NCBI GenBank assembly: GCA_963850995.1
Contig: CAWKNQ010000017.1
Span: 26,337-90,336 of the forward strand
From: Gaiellasilicea sp963850995
Lineage (GTDB): Bacteria > Actinomycetota > Thermoleophilia > Gaiellales > Gaiellaceae
Direction: 5' to 3'
Length of the DNA: 64,000 bases
Shown here: piece after piece, positions 42,819-53,308 of the stretch
Numbering within the stretch: position 1 is the stretch's first letter
Layout: the number at the start of each line of letters is the position of its first letter
Notes under the pieces: generated by a model
Seen by the model: only the letters and a program-made list of their open reading frames with translations
What the model was told of the DNA's origin: nothing
Database searches by the model: none
Position numbers and translations under genes: made by a program

Positions 42819-43759
42819 CGACCGTCGACCAAGCCGCCGCCGCGCGCCCGGCCGCCGAGCCGGCAGCGGTCGCGAAGGCTCCTCGCCGCCCCAATCTGGG
42901 CGACACGTGGTGGCGCCACCTGATCGCGATCGTGGCGCTTCTGTTCGCGCTCTTCCCGGCCGCCTACGTCGCGTCGGCCGCGTTCAGCGCGGATCCGACG
43001 CTCACCGGCGCGTCCCTGTTCCCAAGTGAGCTGACGCTGGACAACTTCCGCACGATCCTCTCGGGCACGGTCAACATCGCCGGCGCCGACAACGACATCC
43101 CCTATATCCGCTGGTACGCGAACACGCTGGTGGTCGCGACTGCGACGGCGATCCTGACGGTGTTGCTCGGTGCGCTCGCGGCGTACGCGTTCAGCCGCTT
43201 CCGCTTCCGGGGGCGCCGGCTCGGGATGCTGACGCTCCTCCTCGTCCAGATGTTCCCGCAGCTGCTGGCGGTCGTCGCGATCTACCTGATCATCCTCAAC
43301 ACGGGCGAGGTCTTCCCGGTGCTCGGCCTGAACAGCCTGACCGCGCTCACCCTCGTCTACCTGGGCGGCGTGATGGGTGTGAACGTGTGGCTGATGAAGG
43401 GCTTCTTCGACACGATCCCGCGCGAGCTGGACGAGTCCGCCCGGGTCGACGGCGCCACCCCGGCGCAGGTCTTCTGGGGCGTCGTGTTGCCGCTCGCCGC
43501 ACCGGTGCTGGCCGTCGTCGGCCTCTTCTCGTTCGTCGGCACGATCAACGAGTACGTGATCGCGAGCGTGCTGATGCAGGAACGCGACAACTTCACGCTC
43601 CCGCTCGGGATGCGCTCGTTCATCGACAAGCAGTACGCCGAGCAGTGGGGGATCTTCGCGGCCGGCGTGCTGCTCGCGGCCGTGCCCGCGGTGATCCTCT
43701 TCCAGTTCCTGCAGCGCTTCATCGTCTCCGGGCTGACACAAGGATCGGTGAAAGGTTGA
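42815..43759 (+). CDS. malG: Maltodextrin ABC transporter permease MalG
   Basis: 314 residues with six helices. Begins with a soluble Ala/Pro-rich segment, then WWRHLIAIVALLFALFPAAY, the transmembrane core with AAYAFSRFRFRGRRLGMLTL, VQMFPQLLAVVAIYLI, and the EAA loop DTIPRELDESARVDGATPAQ. The tail LTQGSVKG is the conserved MalG ending that reaches the ATPase. Forms the channel with MalF. Confidence 0.92.
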   Translation: MTTVDQAAAARPAAEPAAVAKAPRRPNLGDTWWRHLIAIVALLFALFPAAYVASAAFSADPTLTGASLFPSELTLDNFRTILSGTVNIAGADNDIPYIRWYANTLVVATATAILTVLLGALAAYAFSRFRFRGRRLGMLTLLLVQMFPQLLAVVAIYLIILNTGEVFPVLGLNSLTALTLVYLGGVMGVNVWLMKGFFDTIPRELDESARVDGATPAQVFWGVVLPLAAPVLAVVGLFSFVGTINEYVIASVLMQERDNFTLPLGMRSFIDKQYAEQWGIFAAGVLLAAVPAVILFQFLQRFIVSGLTQGSVKG

Positions 43760-43761
43760 CC

Positions 43762-45564
43762 GTGACCGACGTCAGCGCGCCGGCCACGCTGCTCGACCGG
43801 CCGCATCACGACGGCTCCGACGCGTACGTGCTCGAGCGGCCGGACGAGCTCGGCGGCCGGGCAACGGTTCGCCTGCGCGTGCCGCGCGGAACGCAGGTGG
43901 ACGACGTCGTCCTCCGCTCCGTCGTCGACGGCGAGCCGGCACACGTCAAGGCGGTCGTCGACGAGGAGACGGACACGGACGTCTGGTACCGCGCGAGCTT
44001 CACGCTGGGCAATCCCTCGACGCGCTACCGCTGGCTGCTCTCGGGCGGCACCGTCGGCTACGCCTGGGTGAACGGGCTCGACCTCCATCACCACGACGTC
44101 GCCGACGCCGACGACTTCGTCCTCACGACCGATCCCGGCGGGCCGGCATGGCACCTCGGCTCGGTCGCCTACGAGATCGTCCCCGACCGGTTCGCGACCA
44201 GCGGGCTCGACGTCGAAGCGCCCGCCTGGGCCGTCCGCCGCGAGTGGGACGACCTGCCGCGCGGGCGGGACGCGACGACGCCGTTCGAGCTCTTCGGCGG
44301 TGACTTGCGCGGGATCGAGGCGCATCTCGATCACATCGAGCGCCTCGGCGCCGACCTGCTCTACCTGACCCCGTTCTTCCCCGCCGGCAGCACCCACCGC
44401 TACGACGCGTCGTCGTTCGACCGGGTCGACCCGCTTCTCGGCGGCGACGAGGCGCTCGCCTCGCTCGTTCGCGCCGCACACGCGCGCGGCATCCGGATCG
44501 TCGGCGACCTGACCCTGAACCACAGCGGCGCGGAGCACGAGTGGTTCGAGCGCGAGCGGGAGTTCTACTTCTTCGACGAGACGCTGCCGCACGGGTACGT
44601 CTCGTGGTTCGGCGTCCGCACGCTGCCGAAGCTCAACTGGGGCTCGCCGGCGCTGCGCGAGCGGATGCAGGCGGTCGCGCGGCGCTGGCTCGACGCCGGC
44701 CTCGACGGCTGGCGGATCGACGTCGCGAACATGGCCGGGCGGTATCGCGACGCCGACTTGCATCGCGAGGCGGCTGCGGCGATCCGCGCCGTGCTCGGGC
44801 CCGAGCACCTGCTCGTCGCGGAGCACGGCTACGACTTCCGCGGTGACCTGGCCGGCGGCGGCTGGCACGGGGCGATGAACTACGCCGGCTTCATGCGGCC
44901 GGTCTGGGGTTGGCTGCGGCGCGACGGGGAGCTCCCCGACGAGCTGGACACGTCCTTCTGGAGCACGCAGGTCGCGCTGCCGCGCCTCGACGGGCGCGCC
45001 GCGGCCGACTCGATGCAGGCGTTTCGCGCCGGCGTGCCCTGGCAGTCGCTGCTGCACTCCTGGAACGTGCTCGACAGCCACGACACGGCGCGCTTCCGCA
45101 CCGTCTCGGGCTCGCGCGGGCTGCACGAGGTCGGGATCGGGCTGCAGATGACGCTTCCCGGCGTGCCGATGGTCTTCGCCGGCGACGAGCTCGGCCTCGA
45201 GGGGGCATGGGGCGAGGACGCCCGCCGGACGATGCCCTGGGACCGGCCGGAGACGTGGGACACGGCGCTCTACGAGGAGTACCGCCGCCTGATCGCGCTG
45301 CGACGCTCGGCGCCGGCGCTCGCGAGCGGCGGCTGCCGCTGGGTCTACGTCGATGCCGACTGCCTCGCCTATCTGCGCGAGACAGCGTCCGAGCGCCTTC
45401 TCTGCCTCGCGAGCCGAGACGCGCACGCACCGGTCCGGCTGCCGCTCGCAGCGCTCGGCGCCGGCGGGCTCGAGACGCTCTACGGCGGCGAAGCCCTCGT
45501 CGAGAACGGCGGCGCGATCCTGCCCGCCGACGGCCCCTCATTCCACGTCTGGAGGATCACCTGA
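43762..45564 (+). CDS. Cytoplasmic GH13 alpha-glucosidase / maltodextrin hydrolase
   Basis: 600 residues with no signal peptide. An N-terminal beta-sandwich (about 1-130, like CBM34 of neopullulanases) precedes the GH13 barrel: YEIVPDRFATSG, ADLLYLTPFFPAGSTHRYD, VGDLTLNHSG, the nucleophile Asp in LDGWRIDVANMAG, the acid/base Glu in LLVAEHGYDFRG, and the third Asp in NVLDSHDTARFR. It would cleave imported maltodextrins inside the cell. GTG 43762 is three bases after the malG stop; a TTG at 43756 is also possible. Confidence 0.88.
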   Translation: MTDVSAPATLLDRPHHDGSDAYVLERPDELGGRATVRLRVPRGTQVDDVVLRSVVDGEPAHVKAVVDEETDTDVWYRASFTLGNPSTRYRWLLSGGTVGYAWVNGLDLHHHDVADADDFVLTTDPGGPAWHLGSVAYEIVPDRFATSGLDVEAPAWAVRREWDDLPRGRDATTPFELFGGDLRGIEAHLDHIERLGADLLYLTPFFPAGSTHRYDASSFDRVDPLLGGDEALASLVRAAHARGIRIVGDLTLNHSGAEHEWFEREREFYFFDETLPHGYVSWFGVRTLPKLNWGSPALRERMQAVARRWLDAGLDGWRIDVANMAGRYRDADLHREAAAAIRAVLGPEHLLVAEHGYDFRGDLAGGGWHGAMNYAGFMRPVWGWLRRDGELPDELDTSFWSTQVALPRLDGRAAADSMQAFRAGVPWQSLLHSWNVLDSHDTARFRTVSGSRGLHEVGIGLQMTLPGVPMVFAGDELGLEGAWGEDARRTMPWDRPETWDTALYEEYRRLIALRRSAPALASGGCRWVYVDADCLAYLRETASERLLCLASRDAHAPVRLPLAALGAGGLETLYGGEALVENGGAILPADGPSFHVWRIT

Positions 45565-45567
45565 GCC

Positions 45568-46732
<1,165 letters not shown>

Positions 46733-46749
<17 letters not shown>

Positions 46750-48859
46750 CGCAGCCCTGGCGGCTGCGCTTCTCGCCACACTGCCCGCGGCCGCTGCGCC
46801 AGCGCCGGCACCCGCCCCTCCGAGCGGGCCTGCGCTCGTGACGCTCGGGAAGGCGCCGACGCGCAGCTCGATCGCCTCCCAGCGCGTCTACTTCGTCTTC
46901 CCCGACCGCTATGCGAACGGCGATCCGGCGAACGACCGCGGCGGCCGGACAGGGCTCAGAGGAAGCACCGGCTTCGATCCCGCCGACAGCGGCTGGTTCC
47001 ACGGCGGCGACTATCGCGGGCTCACCGACGACTGCACGACACCGGCACGCGGCCTCGCCCGGATCAAGTCGCTGGGCTTCACGGCGGTCTGGGTGACGCC
47101 GCCGGTGCGTCAGAAGCCCGTCCAGGCGTCGAGTGCGGCGTACCACGGCTACTGGGGCCTCGACTTCACGACCGTCGACCCGCACCTCGGCGCCGAGCGC
47201 GACTTCGCCGCCTTCGTCGATTGCGCCCACCGGCTCGGCCTGAAGGTCTACCTCGACGTGGTCGTCAACCACACCGCGGACGTGATCACGCCCACGGGCG
47301 GCTCCGCGTGGCTCGGGCCCGAGCAGAAGCCGTACCGCGACTGCCGCGGGAAGCCGTTCCTCCCGGCGCTGTACACGCTCGGACGCTTCTTCCCGTGCCT
47401 TCGCGCCGCGACGATGCCGCGGCCGCCGCTCGTCCTTGCGGCCGAGCGAGCCGCCAAGAAGCCCGCGTGGCTGAACGACGTCCGCCGCTACCACAACCGC
47501 GGCGACGTCAACTTCGACTCGTGCAGCGAGCTCTGCTTCGAGCAGGGCGACTTCTTCGGGCTCGACGACCTCTTCACCGAGCAGCCGACGGTCGTGCAAG
47601 GCCTCGCCGAGATCCACGCCGGCTGGATCCGCCGCTACAAGGTCGACGGCTTCAGAGTCGACACCGCGCGCCACGTGAACCGGGACTTCTTCACGCTCTG
47701 GGTTTCTCAGATCCAGGCGGCGGCGCGCGCTGCGGGTGTCCGCGACTTCGAGCTCTTCGGCGAGGCCTTCGTCACGAGCGCGGTCGACCTCGCTCCCTAC
47801 GTGCGCGACCGGGGGCTGCCGAACGTGCTCGACTTCCCGCTCCAGGATGCCGCCGTCGGCTTCGCCTCCGGTCAGGTCGGCGCCGGCGGGATCGCCTCGC
47901 GACTCGAGGACGACGACTACTTCCTGCTGCCGAACGGGGCCGCCCACACGCCGCCGACGTTTCTGGGCAACCACGACATGGGGCGCGGTGCGGCTCTGAT
48001 CCGGACGCGCGCCGGCGTTGGCGGCGCGCCCTGGCTGCGCCGGGTCCTGCTCGGCCACGACCTGCTCTACCTGCTGCGTGGCGCGCCCGTCGTCCTCTAC
48101 GGCGACGAGGTCGGCCTCGCCGGCCGGGGCGGCGACAAGGCGGCGCGGCAGGATCTCTTCCCGACCCAGGTGCGTGAGTGGCAGACCGAGGAGCGCGTCG
48201 GCGCGCCGCCGATCGGGACACGGTCTTCCTTCGACGTCACCAGCCACCCGGTGATCGCGCGGCTGCGGACGCTCGGCGCGCTGCGCGACGCCCATCCGAC
48301 CCTCTCGACCGGCGCGAGCGTCGTCCGTCGCGCCGCCGGGAGCGTCTTCGCGGTGAGCCGGATCGACACGGCCGGACGGCGGGAGTACCTCGCGGCCTTC
48401 AACGCCGGCACGGCGCCGGCGCGCGTGACGCTGCGCACCTCGACGCCGCGCTCGGCCTGGGCGCCGCTCTTGGGTGGCGGGCGGGTGTCGAGCACCGCCA
48501 CCGGCGACCTGACGTTCACGGTGCCGGCGCTCTCGACCGTCCTGCTCCGGGCCCAGGGCCGGATCCCGGCGGCGCGGGCGGCTGCGCCGACGGTGCAGGT
48601 CGCCGCTGACGACCTGAGCGAGCTCCTGCGTGTGAGCGCGACTCCGGCCGCCGCGGGCACGGCGAGCGTCTCGTTCGCGGTCAAGCGCGCCCGGACCGGC
48701 TGGCGCCGGCTCGCCGCCGACGACTCGCCGCCGTTCCGCGCCTTCCTCGACCCGCGGGACTACGACCGCGGCGAGACGGTTCACGTCGTTGCGATCGCAC
48801 GCGGTCTCGACGGCTCGCTCGCCGTCTCGCCCGTCGTGCCGACGGTCGTCCGCCGCTAG
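46733..48859 (+). CDS. Secreted GH13 alpha-amylase family enzyme
   Basis: 708 residues. A signal peptide (HRSASAALAAALLATLPAAA) and an Ala/Pro linker lead into a GH13 barrel: RVYFVFPDRYANGDPANDRG, FTAVWVTPPV, YLDVVVNHTAD, the nucleophile Asp in VDGFRVDTARHVN, the Glu in FELFGEAFVTS and the third Asp in FLGNHDMGRG. A C-terminal beta domain and a further 100-residue beta-rich region follow. Start GTG 46733 overlaps the ATPase gene by 17 bases. It would make the maltodextrins that the adjacent transporter imports. Confidence 0.9.
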
Positions 48860-49212
48860 GCGTTCGGCACGAACGGCCGGCCGGCGCGCTCGAGCGGAAG
48901 CCCGCGCTCACGCCACTCGTCCTTGCCGCCCGCGTAGTGGCGGACGCTCGCATAGCCGAGCGCGACGAGCCGCTCGGCGGTCTCGATCGAGCTCTCACAC
49001 TCCGCGTTGGCGCAATAGACGACGATCTCGGCCTCGCGGTCCGGCAGCCGCCGCGCCGCGCGCTCCGCGACGTCGCCGGGCACGAGGTTGATCGCACCGG
49101 GCAGGTGCGAATGCGCGTACGACATCGGCGGCAGCGCGTCGACGAGCACCGGGGGCTCGTCGCTCTCGAGCTTCGCCTGGAGCTCCTCGCAGCTGATTGC
49201 GGGTAACGCCAT
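48856..49212 (-). CDS. Rhodanese-like sulfurtransferase
   Basis: 118 residues, single rhodanese domain. It has ISCEELQAKLESDEPPVLVD, SHLPGAINLVPGD and the active-site loop VVYCANAECESS, with Cys at the loop start; GGKDEWRERGLPLE is the usual C-terminal motif. A minus-strand TAGCGT -10 box lies six bases before ATG 49212, back to back with the promoter of the next gene. Its stop overlaps the end of the amylase gene by four bases. Confidence 0.88.
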   Translation of the reverse strand: MALPAISCEELQAKLESDEPPVLVDALPPMSYAHSHLPGAINLVPGDVAERAARRLPDREAEIVVYCANAECESSIETAERLVALGYASVRHYAGGKDEWRERGLPLERAGRPFVPNA

Positions 49213-49235
49213 GCCGAAACGCTAGCTTGCCGCAC

Positions 49236-50051
49236 GTGCTCGTCCCGCTGCCGCAGCCGTACGACTTCGAGCTCTCGACGGCCCGTTTCCAGGTCTACGG
49301 ACGCGACAGCGCGAACCTCTGGCGGGAGGGTGGCCTGCACCGCGTGATCGGTGGGCGGGAGGTACGGATCGAGGCGGCCCCGGGCGGCGTCGAGGTGACC
49401 CCGCACGACCCGGCCATCGAGGCCTACGTCCTCAGCCTGCTCGGCGCGCCGTTCGACCTCGACGCCTTCGCGGCGTGGGCGGCGGGCGAGCCGACGCTCG
49501 CGCCGCTCGTCGCCGCGCTCCCCGGCTTCCGGCCGCCGCTCGAGCCGGATCCGTTCGAGGCGCTCGTGATCTCGATCACGGCGCAGCAGGTCTCGCTCTT
49601 CTCCGCCGCCGCGATCCGCAGCCGCTTCGTCGAGCGCTTCGGCACGCGGGCCACGCACGCGTACGCCTTCCCGGAGCGGGAGCGGGTCGCCCGGGCGAGC
49701 GAGTCCGAGCTCGTGGCGGTCGGCTTCTCGGGCCGCAAGGCCGAGTATGTGATCGGGCTCGCGCGCAGCGACCTCGACCTCGACGCGCTCGCCGCGCTTC
49801 CGGACGAGGAGGTGGCCGCGCGCCTCGTCGCCCTGCGCGGGCTCGGCGAGTGGACCGCCGACTGGTTCCTCGCCCGCCATCTCGGGCGCCCGCACGCCTG
49901 GCCTGCCGGCGACCTGGGACTGCGCAAGGCCGTCGCCGCGTTCTATGGTGACGTCCCTGACCTTCGCGCCTTCGGCGCCCGCTTCCACCCCTTCCAGAAC
50001 CTGAGCGCTCATTACCTCCTCACCGGCCTTAGGCTGATGCCCCCCGCATGA
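49236..50051 (+). CDS. DNA-3-methyladenine glycosylase II (AlkA-like)
   Basis: 271 residues. N-terminal AlkA-type beta domain (LPQPYDFELSTARFQVYGRD) and a HhH-GPD glycosylase domain: EALVISITAQQVSLFSAAAI, then the hairpin LRGLGEWTADWFLARHL and the catalytic Asp in PAGDLGLRKAVAAFYG. It removes alkylated bases from DNA. I use GTG 49236, seven bases after TAGCTT (49223-49228), rather than codons further upstream that overlap the divergent rhodanese promoter. The stop overlaps the next gene's ATG. Confidence 0.88.
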   Translation: MLVPLPQPYDFELSTARFQVYGRDSANLWREGGLHRVIGGREVRIEAAPGGVEVTPHDPAIEAYVLSLLGAPFDLDAFAAWAAGEPTLAPLVAALPGFRPPLEPDPFEALVISITAQQVSLFSAAAIRSRFVERFGTRATHAYAFPERERVARASESELVAVGFSGRKAEYVIGLARSDLDLDALAALPDEEVAARLVALRGLGEWTADWFLARHLGRPHAWPAGDLGLRKAVAAFYGDVPDLRAFGARFHPFQNLSAHYLLTGLRLMPPA

Positions 50052-51013
50052 CGATCCGTCACGGCACCGACGACGATCTCGAGGCGGTCCGGCGCCTGCG
50101 CGAGCTCTGGAATGCGGAAAGCCCCGCACCGCCTCCGTGGGCCGACGTGAGCTGGGACGCGAACCGGGCCGAGTTCGAGCGTGCGGTCGCGGCGAACGCG
50201 CTGTTCCTCGCAGAGGAGGACGGTGAGCCCGTCGGCTTCGTCGCAGCCTGGCTCGAGGACCACGTCGCCCGGATCGGCGACCTCTACGTGGCTGAGGCGA
50301 GTCGCAGGCACGGCACCGGCCGCGCGCTCGTCGACGCCGTGATCGAGAACCTGCGCGCCCGCGGGGCGACGCACCTGATTCTGACCGCGAACCTCGAGGC
50401 GCTCGACTTTTACGAGCGCCTCGGCTTCCGCGAGGAGTCGCGCAACGTCGTCCTCCCGCTCGACGTGCGCGAGGTCGGCGTCGGCCGCTCGTTCGGCTCG
50501 ATCCACGTCCAGACCGACGACCTCGCCTCGGTGGAGCGGGCCGTGCGCCAGTTCGTGCCCCGCCTGCCCGGCGGCTCGCGCGGAAGTCACGTCACGGAGC
50601 CACGCAACGGCTGGATCACGGTGTACGACGACGTCTGCGACCGCGACCCCGGAATGCTGCGGCGGCTGGCGACCGAGCTCTCGGACCGCCTGGGGGCGGT
50701 CGCGATCGCGATCGGGGTGGAGCACGACCAGGTCGTCCGCTTCGTCCTGCTCGAGATCGGACGGGTCGTCGACGAGTACCTCTCCGTGCCCGAGCACTAC
50801 GGCCCGCTCCCGCCCGGGGATGCGATCTCGCTGGCCGCGAACCCCCGTGTCGTCGCGAGGCTCACCGGCGCCGAGCCCGCAGCCGTCCGCGCCGTCGCGC
50901 GAACTGCGACATCGCCCGATCTGCTGCCGCCGGCGCGCGAGCTCCTTGCTGAGATCGCGGCCACGATCGGGCTCGAGGGCACCGAGCACGGCTGGGAGGG
51001 AGAGGAGGCGTGA
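50048..51013 (+). CDS. GNAT-family N-acetyltransferase with a C-terminal extension
   Basis: 321 residues. Residues 1-140 are a GNAT domain: LFLAEEDGEPVGFVAAWLED, ARIGDLYVAEASRRHGTGRA (the acetyl-CoA loop RRHGTGRAL), and ANLEALDFYERLGFREESRN. The remaining 180 residues (from RSFGSIHVQTDDLASVERAV) form a separate alpha/beta domain not part of the acetyltransferase. ATG 50048 overlaps the AlkA-type stop. First of four genes with start/stop overlaps. Confidence 0.85.
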   Translation: MTIRHGTDDDLEAVRRLRELWNAESPAPPPWADVSWDANRAEFERAVAANALFLAEEDGEPVGFVAAWLEDHVARIGDLYVAEASRRHGTGRALVDAVIENLRARGATHLILTANLEALDFYERLGFREESRNVVLPLDVREVGVGRSFGSIHVQTDDLASVERAVRQFVPRLPGGSRGSHVTEPRNGWITVYDDVCDRDPGMLRRLATELSDRLGAVAIAIGVEHDQVVRFVLLEIGRVVDEYLSVPEHYGPLPPGDAISLAANPRVVARLTGAEPAAVRAVARTATSPDLLPPARELLAEIAATIGLEGTEHGWEGEEA

Positions 51014-51585
51014 TCAAGCTCTACGACGCCGCCCGCTGCCCGTACTGCGCCCGCGCCCGGATCGTGCTCGCCGAGAAGGGCGTTCCCTACGAGACCGTCG
51101 AGATCGACCTGACCGACCGGCCTGCCTGGATCTACGACCTGAACCCGACCGGGAAGGTGCCGGTGCTCGACGAGGACGGCTGGTTGCTCCCGGAGTCGGC
51201 CGTGATCGGCGAGTACCTGAACGAGCGCTATCCGGAGCCGCCGCTCTGGCCCGACGACCCGGGCGAGCGTGCCGCCGGACGGCTGCTCGTCTTCCGCTTC
51301 GACGACTTCTCGAAGCCGTACTACGCGCTGCGGCGCGGCGAGGAGGGTGCGCGCGAGCGGTTCGAGGCTGAGCTCGGCCGCCTGGACGGCCTGCTCGCGG
51401 TGATCCCGTGGCTGTCGGGGCGGACATTCGGCCTCGCCGACATCGCCTTCCTTCCGTGGGTCGTGCGCGCGGCGGACATGCTCGGGATCCCACTCGAGCC
51501 CTGGCCGGACCTCGCTGCGTGGGTCGAGCGCGCCGGCGAGCGCCCATCCGTCGCGGCGGAGCGCGAGCTCATCGCCGCGCTGTGA
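51010..51585 (+). CDS. Glutathione S-transferase-like protein
   Basis: 191 residues from GTG 51010. A thioredoxin-fold N-terminus with LYDAARCPYCARARIVLAEK, the cis-proline NPTGKVPVLDEDG and LLPESAVIGEYLNERYPEPP is joined to a helical C-terminal domain with LSGRTFGLADIAFLPWV. The CPYC motif recalls GrxB/stringent-starvation type GSTs. Most actinobacteria lack glutathione, so the thiol partner is uncertain. Coupled to the neighbouring genes by four-base overlaps. Confidence 0.88.
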   Translation: MIKLYDAARCPYCARARIVLAEKGVPYETVEIDLTDRPAWIYDLNPTGKVPVLDEDGWLLPESAVIGEYLNERYPEPPLWPDDPGERAAGRLLVFRFDDFSKPYYALRRGEEGARERFEAELGRLDGLLAVIPWLSGRTFGLADIAFLPWVVRAADMLGIPLEPWPDLAAWVERAGERPSVAAERELIAAL

Positions 51586-52232
51586 CGGTCGTCTTCCTCC
51601 ACGCGCTGCCGCTCGACGAGCGGATGTGGCCCGACGGGGCGCAGGCGCCGCGCCTGTACGGGCCCGGCCGGACGATGGACGAGTGGGCGGACGGCGTGCT
51701 CGCGGCCTACGCGGGGCAGCTCGTCCTCGTCGGAGCTTCGATGGGCGGCTACTGCGCTCTCGCCGCCGTCCGGCGCGCGCCCGAGCGGATCGACGGTCTC
51801 GTGCTGGTCGGCTCGCGGCCGGACGCGGACTCGCCCGAACGGCGTGCGAAGCGCGCGGAGACGATCGCGCTGGCACGCGAGCGCGGCGCGGAAGGGATCT
51901 GGCGCTCGATGCGCGACCCGCTCTTCTCACCGGACGCCGACCCGGCCGTGGTCGCGCGCGCCCGCGAGCTCGCGCTCGAGCGGACCGAGGAGGAGCTCGT
52001 TGCTGCGATCGAGGCGATCCGCGACCGTCCCGACTCCACCGAGGCCTATCTCGGCCTCGGCGACCGCGCCCTGACGATCGTCGGCGACCGGGATCCCTAC
52101 GTCGCGGTCGAGGAGGCGCGGACATGGGACGCGGACACGGTCGTCTTGGAGGGCTGCGGCCACCTGCCGAGCCTCGAGCGGCCGGCCGAGTTCGGAAGCC
52201 TCGTCGAGGAGGCGGTCGCGCGGTGGACGTGA
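51582..52232 (+). CDS. Alpha/beta hydrolase
   Basis: 216 residues from GTG 51582. The fold is visible from VVFLHALPLDERMWP, the nucleophile elbow VLVGASMGGYCALAAVRRAP, an Asp in ALTIVGDRDPYVAVEEA and the base His in VVLEGCGHLPSLERPAEF. No lid sequence points to a substrate. GTGA overlaps join it to the GST before and the rhodanese after. Confidence 0.86.
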   Translation: MTVVFLHALPLDERMWPDGAQAPRLYGPGRTMDEWADGVLAAYAGQLVLVGASMGGYCALAAVRRAPERIDGLVLVGSRPDADSPERRAKRAETIALARERGAEGIWRSMRDPLFSPDADPAVVARARELALERTEEELVAAIEAIRDRPDSTEAYLGLGDRALTIVGDRDPYVAVEEARTWDADTVVLEGCGHLPSLERPAEFGSLVEEAVARWT

Positions 52233-52591
52233 GCAAGGACGAGGTCAAGCGCCGGCTCGGCGAGGAGGGCTTCGTCGTCCTCGACGTGCGCACGCCGCCC
52301 GAGTACACCGGCGACACGGTGGCGCCGTGCGATCCGCGTGCCGGTCACATTCCGGGCGCGCGGAACGTCGATATCGAGGAGCTCCTGGGCTCGACGCCCG
52401 AGCAGATCCGCGACCGCCTCGGCCCGCCGGAGGCCGCCGAGCTCGTCACCTACTGCCACTCGGGCTCGCGCTCCGACCTCGCGGCGCAGATCCTGGGAGC
52501 CGCCGGGTACGTGGCGCGAAACTATCGCGGCTCCTGGCACGAGTGGTCGCGCGACGCCTCGCTCCCCGCCGAGACAGGTCCAGAGACCTAG
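52229..52591 (+). CDS. Rhodanese-like sulfurtransferase
   Basis: 120 residues. KDEVKRRLGEEGFVVLDVRT, AGHIPGARNVDIEELL and the active-site loop VTYCHSGSRSDLAAQIL identify the domain; it ends NYRGSWHEWSRDASLPAE. I chose GTG 52229 for its four-base overlap with the hydrolase stop; GTG 52223 is the alternative. Last gene of the GNAT-GST-hydrolase-rhodanese operon. Confidence 0.86.
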   Translation: MSKDEVKRRLGEEGFVVLDVRTPPEYTGDTVAPCDPRAGHIPGARNVDIEELLGSTPEQIRDRLGPPEAAELVTYCHSGSRSDLAAQILGAAGYVARNYRGSWHEWSRDASLPAETGPET

Positions 52592-53256
52592 ACGGCGGCG
52601 AGGAAGGCCGCGCAGAGACCGCGGCCGAGCTCGTTCCAGGCTCCGATTCGCTCCCGCGTCGCCGCCCGCAACGCGTCGGCGTCGGCGACGTCGTCCGGCT
52701 CCTCGGTGAGCCAGAGCTCGACCTGCTCGTGCCGAACCTCGGGGTGGAACTGGACGCCCCACGCTCGGCCGAGCCGGAACGCCTGCACGCAGACTCGACT
52801 CCGGGCCAGCTCGACCGCGTCTCCAGGGAGCGTGTGGGTGTAGTGGTGCCACTGGAACGCGTCGAAGCGCTCCGGGAGCGCACGGCCGACCGGGTCGGCG
52901 GCAGCCGCCTCGGTGCGCGCGACCGGCAGCCAACCGACCTCGGGCTCGCTCGCGCGGAAGACCTCCGCGCCCGCCGCGCGCGCGAGCAGCTGCGAGCCGA
53001 GACAGACGCCGAGCACCGGCGTATCGGTCTCGAGCAGCCCCTCGAGCCAGCGCAGCTCTTCGCCGAGCCAGCCGTGCCGGTGCTCCTCGTCCGGGTGCAT
53101 GCCGCCGCCGAAGACGAGCACGGCGTCGGCGTCTGCGGGCGGCCCGCCCCCGAGCGGCACCTGCCACTCGGTCAGCTCGTGGCCGGCGGCCGCGACCGCG
53201 TCCGCGAAGACGCCCGGGCCGACGCTCGGGCCGTGCGTGGCGGCGACGACACGCAT
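52588..53256 (-). CDS. Class I glutamine amidotransferase-like protein
   Basis: 222 residues. DADAVLVFGGGMHPDEEHRH, the nucleophile Cys in TPVLGVCLGSQLLARAAG and the His-Glu in AWGVQFHPEVRHEQVE give a stand-alone GATase1 domain of the GuaA-like kind (YfeJ group). It probably hydrolyses glutamine or a gamma-glutamyl compound; no synthetase partner is adjacent. Start ATG 53256. It shares the last four bases with the convergent rhodanese gene. Confidence 0.86.
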   Translation of the reverse strand: MRVVAATHGPSVGPGVFADAVAAAGHELTEWQVPLGGGPPADADAVLVFGGGMHPDEEHRHGWLGEELRWLEGLLETDTPVLGVCLGSQLLARAAGAEVFRASEPEVGWLPVARTEAAAADPVGRALPERFDAFQWHHYTHTLPGDAVELARSRVCVQAFRLGRAWGVQFHPEVRHEQVELWLTEEPDDVADADALRAATRERIGAWNELGRGLCAAFLAAV

Positions 53257-53308
53257 GCCCGTCACGCAGGGACGGTAGCCGACACCCGCCCTCCCTACAA
53301 TCCCGCCC

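Noticed and set aside
43357..45426. Long minus-strand open frame opposite malG and the GH13 gene
   Set aside because: Shadow frame; the plus-strand genes carry all catalytic and transport motifs.
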